This document shows, one piece after another, positions 34,720 through 45,100 of a stretch of 64,000 nucleotides of DNA; the stretch's first letter is position 1; each line of letters starts with the position of its first letter. Where the stretch lies: the NCBI GenBank assembly GCA_030848705.1, contig CM061243.1, positions 113,112,674 through 113,176,673 of the forward strand. Direction: 5' to 3'. The notes under the pieces were generated by a model. It worked only from the letters and a program-made list of their open reading frames with translations, was not told the DNA's origin and did no database searches. This DNA comes from Heracleum sosnowskyi (taxonomy: Eukaryota > Streptophyta > Magnoliopsida > Apiales > Apiaceae). The position numbers and the translations under genes are program-made.

Positions 34720-35427
34720 TGTTAGGAATATGTTGTTCTTGATGATAAACATAAAACACTTAGTAGAATTTGTGTAAAGTCATTTTTGTAACTGTCAACG
34801 AAATGGCATGCTTTGCAGCATTCCGTTGACAGGAAGCTCATCAACGAAATGAGTGTTGTAGCAATTGCATTGTACAATACTTCACAGTATGATAGGCATT
34901 CTGTTATATGTTTTAGATAGGTTTTCTAAGTCATGTTGACTAAGTACTAGATAGTCAAAATAGGTTGGTTAATTGTAAATAGGTTATGCCTTGTAATTTT
35001 GACTAAGTGAAGACATGTCAACGGTATGAAGATTACTCTGTCAACGGTATGGAGTTTACCCATCAACGAAACGAGGGAAACACCATCAACGAAATGAAGA
35101 ATGAAGCTATCAACGAAACACATCTCCTTGCTATCAACGAATCAATGTTGCTTTTTGAACAGTTGACAAAGTGATAGTGACAGTTTACTGAACAGATCTA
35201 AAAGGAGATATGGAAGTGTACTTTGCATTGGAAGCCATCAAAGTGGTTACTGGAAATAAGGAAACATTCCAATTTCCAATAAGGCTCTTGGAAATGATTA
35301 TAATGAGCATGAAGACAAAAGCAAAGATCTCCAAGGACCATTGGACAAAAGGAGTGAAAAGCAAGCTACTGATGGTTACTACTATTATTCTTTAGTTTAA
35401 CCAAACGTAGAATTGTAAACTTGGGAT

Positions 35428-35434
35428 TATATAA
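35428..35434 (+). promoter_or_regulatory. Copia-2 LTR TATA box
   Basis: TATATAA, about 140 bases before the AATAAA signal, so the R region would lie between about 35460 and 35610. The same sequence is in the 3' LTR. Confidence 0.6.
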
Positions 35435-35568
35435 CCAAGTGTAGCAGTTACTTTAGAAAAAGAGAGAAGAAAAACAAATAGATTGTATTAGCTATTTTTG
35501 AGAGCAATTCTTCTCTACAACCTTGTAACTGAGCAGCTGTGTACTTTTGTATCACAGATTATTTCCGC

Positions 35569-35609
35569 AATAAAAACACTTCAGTTGGATCATCAAACAA
35601 TCCAACTGA
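35569..35609 (+). terminator. Poly(A) signal and hairpin in Copia-2 LTR
   Basis: AATAAA at 35569-35574 is followed by a perfect 10-bp inverted repeat, TCAGTTGGAT (35581-35590) with ATCCAACTGA (35600-35609), loop of 9. The position suggests a role in 3' end formation or in strand transfer. Confidence 0.55.
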
Positions 35610-35741
35610 ATTATTTATATCTTATGTTTTTATTTATTCAGTTCAGTTTTATTTTATAAAGTGTTTAGTTTCAAGAAAATATCAAGAATTGTATTCAACC
35701 CCCCCTTCTACAATTCTGTTAGGTCATTTGGGAATAACAAT

Positions 35742-35753
35742 TGGTATCAGAGC
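35742..35753 (+). other. Copia-2 primer-binding site (initiator tRNA-Met)
   Basis: TGGTATCAGAGC two bases after the 5' LTR, fully complementary to the 3' end of plant initiator tRNA-Met. Confidence 0.95.
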
Positions 35754-35803
35754 GAGCTTCTAACATACAAGAAGTTTAAAGATCAAGACCAAAAACAGAA
35801 ACC

Positions 35804-38275
35804 ATGGTGAAGAAGGATGCAGGTGTGAAGATACCAGTTCTTGATAAAGAAAATTACTTTCACTGGAAAGTAAAGATGCATTTACATCTCATGTCTATGG
35901 ATGAGAGGTATGTAGACTGCATTGAGAAAGGTCCACACGTTCCCATGAAGCTTGATTCTAGAGTTGGACTGCCAGATGATGCACCTGATGTAAAGATTCC
36001 AAAAACTGTCTCAGAATGGACTGTTGAAGATATTGCAGAAGTCCATAAAGACAAAAGGACCATGAACATTCTGTTTAATGGTTTGGAGCAAGAGATGTTT
36101 GACAATGTTATCAACTGTACAACCTCTAAGGAAGTATGGGATACTGTTAGAACTCTCTGTGAAGGAACTGAGCAAGTCAGGGAAAATAAAATGCAACTCC
36201 TTATACAACAATATGAGCATTTTCATTTTAAAGCTGGTGAAACCCTAAATGACACGTTTAGTAGGTTTCAAAAGCTTTTGAATGGATTAAAGTTGTATGG
36301 GAGGATCTATCAAACCAAGGATTCAAACCTTAAATTTCTTAGAGCTCTTCCAAAAGAATGGAAGCCTATGACTGTTTCTCTCAGAAACACTCAAGAGTAC
36401 AAAGACTACACTCTTGAAAGGCTTTATGGAACCTTGAAGACTTATGAGCTGGAAATGGAGCAAGATGAGGAAATTGAAAAGGTACAAAAGAAGGGTGGAT
36501 CTATTGCATTAATTGCATCTGTGAACCAACTTGAAGATGACAATAAAGAAGCTGCAAAGGCCACAACTAGTCGATCTAGTTGTAGGAGTGATGTTAGCAA
36601 GGGTAAAGACAAGATGACAGAAGAAGAAGAATCAGAACCAGCCAACTTGGATGACTTAGATGAGATTGATGAACACATTGCTTTTCTGTCTAGAAAATTC
36701 TCTAAGTTCAAGTTCAAAAGAAACTCAGAAGCAAGGCCACCAAGAAGAGACTTTCAACCTAGCAAAACAAACTGGATTGAAAAGTCTAAGTCAAAATGTT
36801 TCAATTGTGGAATGCTTGGTCACTTTGATGGAGACTGCAGAAAGCCCAAGGTTGAGAAGGGCAACAGGAAATTTGAGCCTGTTGATTATAAAAAGAAATA
36901 CTTTGAACTTCTCAAACAAAAAGAAAAGGCTTTCATGTCTCAGGAGTATGATTGGGCTGGTAATGGTGAAGATTCTGATGATGATGTTGAGTATGTCAAC
37001 TTGGCTCTTATGGCTGACAATCATGAGCAGGAAGCAAGTTCCTCAAGCAACCAGGTAACAATTACTAATCTTTCTGAGCTTTCTAAAGAGGAATGCGACA
37101 GTGCAGTAAATGAAATGTCTACTGTATTATATAATTTGCGTGTTACTCTTAAATCACTTACTAAAGAGAATTCAAGAATAAAAGAGACCAATCTGCTTTT
37201 AAGTGATAGGAATGCAATGTTAGAAGCACAGCTCATTGAATTTGAGAAAATGAGATGTGTTAGTAGGGATGCTAAGAAGGAACTTGAGAACGTGTTACAA
37301 AGGGAAGAAATTCTTAAAACACAACTTGAGATAGAACAAGGTGTGATTGCAAAATGGAAGGATGCCAGGAATGTTGTTGCCAACATAATTAATGTTCAAG
37401 GCGTGGAATCCTTCTGTGAGCAATCATGGAAAAGGAACAAAGAGAAGCTAGGGTATGTTGGTGAAACCTTAGAATCAGAAACTGAGTCAACAAACAACAA
37501 GGATCATTTGTTGAAGGTTGATATGTCAACGGAATGCAATGTTTCGTTGACAGATGAACCATCAACCGATCAGGCTGTTTCGTTGACAGAGAAAAGAAAG
37601 GATGAACTCACTAGACTTAATAACAAGTATGGTCCTGTCACCAAGAACTTTGTTCAAGGTGAGTCTAGTAAATCAAAGAAAGTTGAGAAGCCTGTTGAGA
37701 GAGCTAATGTAGGTAACTTGTCTAACAAGCAATTGAAAGACAAGTTAGAGAAAGTTCAGGTTGAGGCTAAGGGAAATAAAAAGAATAACAGAAATGGCAA
37801 GGTAGGGATTAACAAACACAACAATTACACACCTGATAAATATGCACCTAGAAAGACATGTGTCAATTGTGGAAGTGTTAATCATTTATCTACTAACTGC
37901 AAATCTGTTAAGAAATCTGCTAATGTGAAAATGCCCAAGCCTGCAATGAACAGTTCCATGCCTAAAATGCCTGTTATGCCTAACATGTTTGCTCCATATG
38001 CACAATTTCAGAATCCATATGCTAGCATGCCATTTGTGCCTAATCCTTACATGAATATGTTTAACATGCCACAAATGCCATGGAACATGAATAACATGAT
38101 TGTTCCTCCAACTATGCATGCTATGAATGAAAATATGAGCAGCCCTCAGAAATCAACACCAAGGGTAAAGATTGATTTGAATCAATCTGAGCCCAAAGTG
38201 AAAAATAGTACAAAAGGGAATGCAAAGGCTAACAAGACAGGACCCAAGGAAACTTGGGTACCAAAATCAACTTGA
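35804..38275 (+). CDS. Copia-2 gag, 823 residues
   Basis: Capsid and nucleocapsid protein. The start ATG (ACCATGG context) is the first after the primer-binding site. Copia gag region about 1-230, CCHC knuckle at 332-345 (CFNCGMLGHFDGDC; Ala in place of the first Asp in Copia-1), a long charged helical region, and a second knuckle near 685. A Met/Pro/Asn-rich stretch precedes the end WVPKST. Three CGTTGA-type motifs lie at about 37526-37585, read here as VSLT. The stop at 38273-38275 lies inside the pol frame. Confidence 0.95.
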   Translation: MVKKDAGVKIPVLDKENYFHWKVKMHLHLMSMDERYVDCIEKGPHVPMKLDSRVGLPDDAPDVKIPKTVSEWTVEDIAEVHKDKRTMNILFNGLEQEMFDNVINCTTSKEVWDTVRTLCEGTEQVRENKMQLLIQQYEHFHFKAGETLNDTFSRFQKLLNGLKLYGRIYQTKDSNLKFLRALPKEWKPMTVSLRNTQEYKDYTLERLYGTLKTYELEMEQDEEIEKVQKKGGSIALIASVNQLEDDNKEAAKATTSRSSCRSDVSKGKDKMTEEEESEPANLDDLDEIDEHIAFLSRKFSKFKFKRNSEARPPRRDFQPSKTNWIEKSKSKCFNCGMLGHFDGDCRKPKVEKGNRKFEPVDYKKKYFELLKQKEKAFMSQEYDWAGNGEDSDDDVEYVNLALMADNHEQEASSSSNQVTITNLSELSKEECDSAVNEMSTVLYNLRVTLKSLTKENSRIKETNLLLSDRNAMLEAQLIEFEKMRCVSRDAKKELENVLQREEILKTQLEIEQGVIAKWKDARNVVANIINVQGVESFCEQSWKRNKEKLGYVGETLESETESTNNKDHLLKVDMSTECNVSLTDEPSTDQAVSLTEKRKDELTRLNNKYGPVTKNFVQGESSKSKKVEKPVERANVGNLSNKQLKDKLEKVQVEAKGNKKNNRNGKVGINKHNNYTPDKYAPRKTCVNCGSVNHLSTNCKSVKKSANVKMPKPAMNSSMPKMPVMPNMFAPYAQFQNPYASMPFVPNPYMNMFNMPQMPWNMNNMIVPPTMHAMNENMSSPQKSTPRVKIDLNQSEPKVKNSTKGNAKANKTGPKETWVPKST
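38233..38275 (+). promoter_or_regulatory. gag/pol overlap (candidate recoding site)
   Basis: The only stretch where both frames are open. Pol is in -1 relative to gag, as in Copia-1. I see no canonical X_XXY_YYZ slippery heptamer in the gag frame. The pol-frame CAG at 38293-38295 looks like a splice acceptor, but the nearest in-frame donor (38258) would make an intron of only 38 bases. Confidence 0.55.
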
Positions 38276-41200
38276 TTTGGGTTTATTGTGTGCAGGGAGA
38301 CAAAAGGAATCTTTGGTACTTGGATAGTGGTTGTTCAAGACACATGACTGGTGATTCTACCCTGCTCACAGAGTTTCAGGAAAGAGCTGGCCCTTGTATT
38401 GCTTTTGGAGATGACAGCAAAGGCTACACAAAGGGATATGGCTTGATTTCAAAAGAGAATGTCATCATAGATGAGGTTGCATTGGTGGATGGTCTTAAGC
38501 ACAACTTGCTTAGTATTAGCCAACTTTGTGACAAGGGATTTTTAGTTACTTTTTCGAAAGAAGCCTGTGTTGTTTCTAAAGGAGGAAACAACAATGTGGT
38601 AATGACTGGATTCAGAAGAGGGAATGTGTACATTGCTGACTTTAGTAGCACAAGTTCAGAAACCATCACCTGTCTTTTCAGCAAGGCAAGCAAAGATGAA
38701 AGTTGGTTATGGCACAAGAAATTATCCCATCTGAATTTCAAAGTTATGAATGATTTGGTGAGAAAGGATCTTGCTAGAGGAATTCCACAAGTGGAATTTT
38801 CCAAGGATGGTTTGTGTGATGCCTGTCAAAAAGGGAAACAGAAGAAGGCATCATTCAAAAGCAAGACAGAGTCATCAATTGTCCAGCAGCTTGAATTACT
38901 TCATATGGACCTATTTGGCCCTGTAAATGTTATGTCCATCTCAAAGAAGAAATACTGTCTTGTGATTGTTGATGATTTTTCTAGATTTACATGGACTTTC
39001 TTTTTGCACTCTAAAGATGAGGCAAGTGAAATCATTATCAATCACATCAAGATGGTAAGCAATCATCCTGATTTCAAAGTAAGAAGGATTAGGAGTGACA
39101 ATGGGACAGAATTCAAGAATTCGAGCATGAAGGTGTTCTGTGAAGAAAATGGTATTTTGCATGAGTTTTCAGCAGCAAGAACACCACAGCAAAATGGTGT
39201 AGTTGAAAGGAAAAACAGAACACTTATTGAAGCTGCAAGGACAATGCTAGATGAATCAAAGTTACCTACATATTTTTGGGCTGAGGCAGTTAACACAGCT
39301 TGCTTTACTCAAAATATTTCTTTGATTAATCAGGCCAAGGGAATGACCCCTTATCATCTACTCAAAAGAAAGAAGCCACTATTAGATTTTCTTCATGTCT
39401 TTGGATGCAAGTGCTTTGTTCTGAGAAATCAAGCTGAGCATTTGGGGAAATTTGAAGCAAAGGCAGATGAAGCAATATTTGTGGGATATGCAGCAGGGAA
39501 AGCTTACAGAGTCTATAATCTCAGAATCAACATTGTTATGGAATCTGTACATGTTGTTTTTGATGATCTCAAAATACAAGGTCTCTGTGATGAAGGTTTC
39601 CATGAAAGTCTCTCTTTTGAGAATGAGGAAGGAGAACAAGTGAATCATGATAAGGCTACTGAGAAACAGCCTAAAGTTGTTGTATCTAGCACAGATGAAA
39701 GCAGCAGTGAAGATGAAATTGCTGCATTAAGGTTAAAAAGGATAGCAGCTAGCAGACCAAATGGTCATTTCGTTGACAGTCATGATGGTGGATTCGTTGA
39801 CAGTCAGAATGAGCGTTTCGTTGACAGCCAAAACGGTCATACCGTTGATAGTCATAGGAATGCTTCTAGAAGTGATCAATTAGGGACAACAAACTCAGGG
39901 GGAGTTTCTCAAGGACAAATATCCAATCATGATCATGAAGCTACGTCTTCAAGAGCAAATCTACCTCCCTCAAGGAAATGGACTAAAGATCATCCCTTTG
40001 AACTTATTATAGGTGATGTTTCTTCAAAAGTCCAAACTAGAAGAGCAACTCAAGAAGAATGTCTATATAGTAGCTTTCTGTCTCAAGATGAGCCAAAGAA
40101 AGTTGAGGATGCACTTCTAGATCCAGATTGGGTTTTAGCCATGCAAGAAGAGCTAAACCAATTTGAGAGAAACAATGTTTGGAAGCTGGTGCCCAGGCCT
40201 AATGACAGGAGTGTTATAGGCACAAAGTGGGTGTTCAGAAACAAGATGGATGAAAATGGCATAGTCACAAGGAACAAAGCTAGACTGGTTGCAAAAGGCT
40301 ACTCACAGGAAGAGGGAATTGATTTTGATGAAACCTTTGCTCCTGTTGCAAGACTAGAAGCAATAAGGATTTTCCTAGCCTATGCAGCCCATGCCAATTT
40401 CAAAGTCTATCAAATGGATGTGAAGAGTGCTTTTCTGAATGGGGAATTGGAAGAGGAGGTGTATGTAAGTCAACCTCCTGGTTTTGAAGATGATGATTTT
40501 CCAGACTATGTGTACTTCCTTCTCAAAGCACTCTATGGTTTGAAACAAGCACCTAGAGCCTGGTATGACACTCTCTCACAGTTCCTCCTTGAGAATCATT
40601 TCACTAGAGGTACTGTAGATAAAACTCTTTTTCACAGGGTTGTAAATGGCTCTACTTTACTTGTTCAAATTTATGTAGATGATATAATCTTTGGGTCTAC
40701 AGATGTGAAACTTTGTCAAAAGTTTGCCAAGCTTATGCAAAGTAAATATGAAATGAGCATGATGGGAGAATTAACTTACTTTCTTGGTCTTCAAGTAAAG
40801 CAAGTTAATGAAGGCATTTTCATTAGTCAAACAAAATACATTCATGATTTATTAAAGAAATTTAACCTAATGGAATGCTCTACTGCCAAAACTCCCATGC
40901 CTACTGCCACCAGACTTGAATTGAATACTAAGGAAAAATCTGTGGACATTTCAAGTTACAGAGGCATGGTAGGCTCACTTTTATATTTAACAGCTAGTAG
41001 ACCTGATATTATGTTTGCTACATGTCTATGTGCTAGATTTCAGGCTGATCCTAGAGAATCCCATTTAGTTGCTATTAAAAGAATTTTCAGATATCTCAAA
41101 GGAACACCAAACCTTGGCATTTGGTATCCTAGAGAATCTGGTTTTGAACTAATTGGTTATTCAGATGCAGATTTTGCAGGATGTAAAATTGACAGGAAAA

Positions 41201-41616
41201 GTACAACTGGAACCTGTCAATTCCTAGGAAACAAGCTTGTGTCATGGTTCAGCAAGAAACAAAACTCAGTTTCTACCTCCACAGCTGAGGCTGAGTATAT
41301 TGCAGCTGGAAGTTGTTGTGCACAGATTTTATGGATGAAAAATCAACTTCTTGATTATGGATTAAGAGTTGAGAAAATTCCTATTTTCTGTGACAACACT
41401 AGTGCCATTGCCATTACTGAAAATCCAGTGCAGCATTCAAGGACCAAGCACATTGACATCAAGTACCATTTCATTAGAGAACATGTTATGAATGGTACTG
41501 TGGAGTTACATTTTGTTCCAAGTGAACAACAACTTGCAGACATCTTTACCAAGCCACTTGATGAATCAACATTCTCAAGATTAGTAAGTGAGCTAGGTAT
41601 GCTAAATTTCTCTTAA
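38233..41616 (+). CDS. Copia-2 pol, about 1120 residues, -1 frame to gag
   Basis: Open from 38233 (after a TAA) and without its own ATG at the start, so it needs a -1 shift or another route to be translated. Numbering from 38254: protease DSGC at 24-27; integrase catalytic D219, D282 and E318 (D-X35-E) with an upstream zinc finger; a Ser-rich linker with four xFVDS-type repeats near 505-530; RT with YVDD at 807-810; RNase H with SDADFAG, STAEAEY and HIDIKYHFIREH. All catalytic residues I looked for are present. The first 22-43 bases overlap gag. Confidence 0.94.
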   Translation, partial: QDRTQGNLGTKINLIWVYCVQGDKRNLWYLDSGCSRHMTGDSTLLTEFQERAGPCIAFGDDSKGYTKGYGLISKENVIIDEVALVDGLKHNLLSISQLCDKGFLVTFSKEACVVSKGGNNNVVMTGFRRGNVYIADFSSTSSETITCLFSKASKDESWLWHKKLSHLNFKVMNDLVRKDLARGIPQVEFSKDGLCDACQKGKQKKASFKSKTESSIVQQLELLHMDLFGPVNVMSISKKKYCLVIVDDFSRFTWTFFLHSKDEASEIIINHIKMVSNHPDFKVRRIRSDNGTEFKNSSMKVFCEENGILHEFSAARTPQQNGVVERKNRTLIEAARTMLDESKLPTYFWAEAVNTACFTQNISLINQAKGMTPYHLLKRKKPLLDFLHVFGCKCFVLRNQAEHLGKFEAKADEAIFVGYAAGKAYRVYNLRINIVMESVHVVFDDLKIQGLCDEGFHESLSFENEEGEQVNHDKATEKQPKVVVSSTDESSSEDEIAALRLKRIAASRPNGHFVDSHDGGFVDSQNERFVDSQNGHTVDSHRNASRSDQLGTTNSGGVSQGQISNHDHEATSSRANLPPSRKWTKDHPFELIIGDVSSKVQTRRATQEECLYSSFLSQDEPKKVEDALLDPDWVLAMQEELNQFERNNVWKLVPRPNDRSVIGTKWVFRNKMDENGIVTRNKARLVAKGYSQEEGIDFDETFAPVARLEAIRIFLAYAAHANFKVYQMDVKSAFLNGELEEEVYVSQPPGFEDDDFPDYVYFLLKALYGLKQAPRAWYDTLSQFLLENHFTRGTVDKTLFHRVVNGSTLLVQIYVDDIIFGSTDVKLCQKFAKLMQSKYEMSMMGELTYFLGLQVKQVNEGIFISQTKYIHDLLKKFNLMECSTAKTPMPTATRLELNTKEKSVDISSYRGMVGSLLYLTASRPDIMFATCLCARFQADPRESHLVAIKRIFRYLKGTPNLGIWYPRESGFELIGYSDADFAGCKIDRKSTTGTCQFLGNKLVSWFSKKQNSVSTSTAEAEYIAAGSCCAQILWMKNQLLDYGLRVEKIPIFCDNTSAIAITENPVQHSRTKHIDIKYHFIREHVMNGTVELHFVPSEQQLADIFTKPLDESTFSRLVSELGMLNFS

Positions 41617-42160
41617 TTATTTTTGAGATATTTGCAAGTTAAAATGCAGCCAGAAACTTGCTATGTTTTTCTGTGAATTAATTTTCTTAGGAAAAAGTGA
41701 AATTTTGTCTAAGTCAAAATTACTATGTCAACGAAACGAACCATTTCGTTGACAGTCTTAGCAGTTTTCTGGGTGTTTCGTTGATAGCTCTTTTATATCA
41801 ACGAAACGCAGCTTTATCAACGAAATAAGACGGGACTTTAACCGCCCAATCCTGATTCGTTGATTTAGCGCTTTTTATCTGAACCGTTGAAATTTGACAC
41901 GTCTTTTACCACGATCTATGCATACACCCCTGTAAGTATAAATCATGGTAATACCTTAAAAGTAACGGTTATATTTTTTTTTAAGCCAATCCAGTAATTT
42001 ACATTTATTATTGGATTCATTTTCTGAGAATTTTTGGGGGAGTATTTAAGAAATTTTATTTTCATTATTTCTTTTTACCTGTTCTCAAAAATTCCAAAGG
42101 CTTTTTCTCTCTTCTTCTCTCTAACAATCAATTCAGTTCGAAGCTTTCCGTTAATCAACA
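41617..42160 (+). other. Copia-2 spacer between pol and extra ORF, motif-rich
   Basis: Non-coding. CGTTGA-type motifs at about 41728, 41743, 41776, 41798, 41817 and 41855, plus a weaker one at 41881, in both orientations. TCAACGAAAC (41728) faces TTTCGTTGAC (41743), forming a short inverted repeat. Confidence 0.8.
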
Positions 42161-45100
42161 ATGGCACCTATAGTCAAGCTTATGTCTGCTGGAGGGTTCA
42201 TCTATGAGAAGAACAACTCCATCCCTTTTGTTGTCAAGGAAAACCCGAACAGACTGTTCTTCAAAATGATGGATTTCATGACGAATTGCAAGTTGAGCTA
42301 TGCAATGTTTCACTCTACACCACTCTACAATGAGATAATCGAGGAAATTTGGACCTCATGTGAGTATAGTGGAACAAACTGCACACTACAATTCACTCTT
42401 CAAGGTAATGAGTACATAGTTAATTCTGATGTTTTGCAAGCATGTTTACATATTCCTGATAATAACTGTGATGTTTTGCCTACTAACACTGAAATAACTA
42501 CCATGCTAAATTCTATAAACTACTCTTTGCCTACTGATAATCTGGGTAGAATAATTAGGAGAGGTTTGGTTAGGGAATACAGTTATTTAGCTGATGCATT
42601 CATTAAGGTCTTTTCTGGAAAGATTAGTAATTTTGATGCATTAACTAACTCTATGTTAATTCTCCTAACCATGCTTCTAAATGATAGATATCACAACTTT
42701 AGCACCCAACTTATGTATGAAATTGGTGCTAAGTTGGGTGACAAAGCAAATAGGAAGAAAAATATCTATTATGCTAGGTTTCTGATGATGTTGGCTAACC
42801 ATGTTAGTCCAGCACCATTAGTTATCTCTAACCCTAATGCCAGGTTTGAGTGCTTTGTGCAAGAAAAGAGAGTATTGACAGACATACTGAGGCTGAACCA
42901 CAATGGTGATGTTCCAGTGGTGTATCTGCCAATCATTGAGGTAACTACTACTATCCCTGTTAGTGTAGCTAACACCTCTACTGTTTTACCTTCCAATGTT
43001 GCTATGGAGTCTGTAGTTGTGACCCAACAGGCTCCTGCCCTAGCAACAAAACCAAAATCAAAGAAATCCTCCAAGCCAACCTCAGGTGCTTCTCAAAAGG
43101 CACCTGTTGTAAAAACTACCACACAACCTAAGGGGAGTGAGTCTGGAGTTGTGAGAGGTGAGGGAAGGGGTGAACATCAAAGAAACCCCAAGGATAAGGA
43201 AGGACAGGTTAGTGTGTACCAGCCAAGCCCCATTGTGTCTTCCCAACAAGGCACAATGAGTAACATGGATTTAAACACAAGTCTAATTGCATCCTCCCAA
43301 AAGGATGTGATTATTGAAACAAGCTCTCCTCCTAGAGCACAGTCCAAAAGGGTAAGGGACACTTCAAGCCCACAGTCTACATTTTCCCAATACCAAAGGA
43401 GAGTGAAGCAAAAGTCCAAGGGTACACAGGGTGCACACACACTGGAAGCAACACTTCCAGTTTCTCAAATTCAGTTTGATGTAACCCCTATCATTTCTCT
43501 GGGGTTACAGTCCCATTCTCTAAACATCAATCTTGAATTATCTCCATCAAATTCACCAACTCAATCTTTAGATGTGGACATGATCCATACATCTATTCCT
43601 GATTCTCCAACTCTAATCTTGGAGAAGCCCCACTCTGAAGCTGGTGGCCATCACTTGTTAAGTGATTTGTTGGGCCATCAACCAATTTTTCCTGAAGTTG
43701 CAAGGGGATCTGTGGACCAATCTTTAAAATCAATCACCACAGACTCTACTGTAATTTCTCATTCTCAAAGTGCTTTCTTGACTTCATCAACGAAACAGTC
43801 TATTTCGTTGACAAGTGTTTCTCCATCAACGGTATCCATACCGTTGACAGTTCAAACTACCATTCCGTTGATAGTTCACTCTGCACCTTTAATTGAAAAT
43901 CAAGTTGTTCCCACAACTAGTGCAGATGATCTAGTGGTAGTTGAGACACTTCTAGGACTGAGAGGGAGTGAAACTGAGAGGCTGGCTTGCAGCCAGGCAA
44001 AAGGAGGGAATGTGAGTGAGAGGCTGGCTATTTCTTCCAGCCAGGCAAAAGGAGAGATTGAGAGTTCCACCTTAGAAGGTGAAGGTGAGGGTGTGAGAGG
44101 TGTGAGCCATGGGGAGCCCATGATGCAAGAACAGAGTGGAGAGAGAGAAGGGACTACAGGAGTAATAAGGATGGAAGCAGTCATTGCTAGTGAGTTAATG
44201 GAGGTCAGTGAGGGAGAAAGGGAACTTACTTTCCAAGAGGTTTATCAACAAACTCTGGATAGTATTTCCCTGGATCCTGAGACCTTTACTCATCCTGTGT
44301 CAGCCTATCAAGTTTTGGCTCAACAGGGCAATGTGGAGGCAGAGAGGTCACTACAACTAATTCACACAACTGCATCAATGCAAAGAGCAAAGGATGCCTT
44401 GACCAATCTACCTCCAGGGGCTGAAGTAAGTGGAGAATTTGATTTTTCTGATAATGAGGATAGCTTTGGTGACATTCTACAGGTGGCCACTACTGCACAG
44501 ACTGGGACTTCTGTGGTGCCTCCTACACCAAACTGGCTTTCTCAAGATATGCATGGTAGATGCAATTTGGATGCTGCTATCACAAGGCAGTACAATGAAG
44601 CATATCTAGCTCATGAGTCTGCAGGAGCAAGGGACAAGAAATTCTACAAAGCCATCATGGATTCTCTGGAAATTCAAAGGCTACAAATGTTGCAGACAAG
44701 GATTGAGGCTACAGAAATCAAGGACTCAATTAGCAACCTTAGGGCTGCTACTGACAGGAGGCTAGATGAAAAGCTTCCTCTTCACACTGTCTCCAGGATG
44801 TCAAGGTTTTTCACCAAGGAACCTGAAGTGTCTTCATCTTTGAAAACTCTTTCCTCTAGAGTGGACAAAGTTGAGGCTACACTTAGTCAAATGCAAAAGG
44901 AGCAGGAGAAGCAAACTCAGCTACTCACCCAGCTTCTGGCCGCTCAAGGGCTCCCTATCATCTCACTTGATGCTAACAAAAAGGGGGAGAAATCTAAGGA
45001 GCTCGACATTCAGATCACAAAGGTTATGGTCCCAGCCATCTCCTTACCAGAAGAGCCATTAGCAATGGGGGAGTTTGCAAAGAAGAAAAAGGACAGTATT

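Larger units (their letters stand above)
34720..35739 (+). repeat. Copia-2 5' LTR
   Basis: Starts TGTTAGGAAT and ends GGGAATAACA. Contains nine CGTTGA-type motifs at about 34794, 34823, 34841, 35018, 35041, 35063, 35086, 35110 and 35134, a TATA box, an AATAAA signal and a 10-bp hairpin. Confidence 0.95.

Noticed and set aside
35210..35395. 61-residue ORF in each copia LTR
   Set aside because: Conserved only because LTRs are near-identical; overlaps promoter DNA and has no recognisable feature.
38258..38295. A 38-base intron joining gag to pol in frame
   Set aside because: Phase would fit and the acceptor looks good, but it is far shorter than plant introns known to be spliced.
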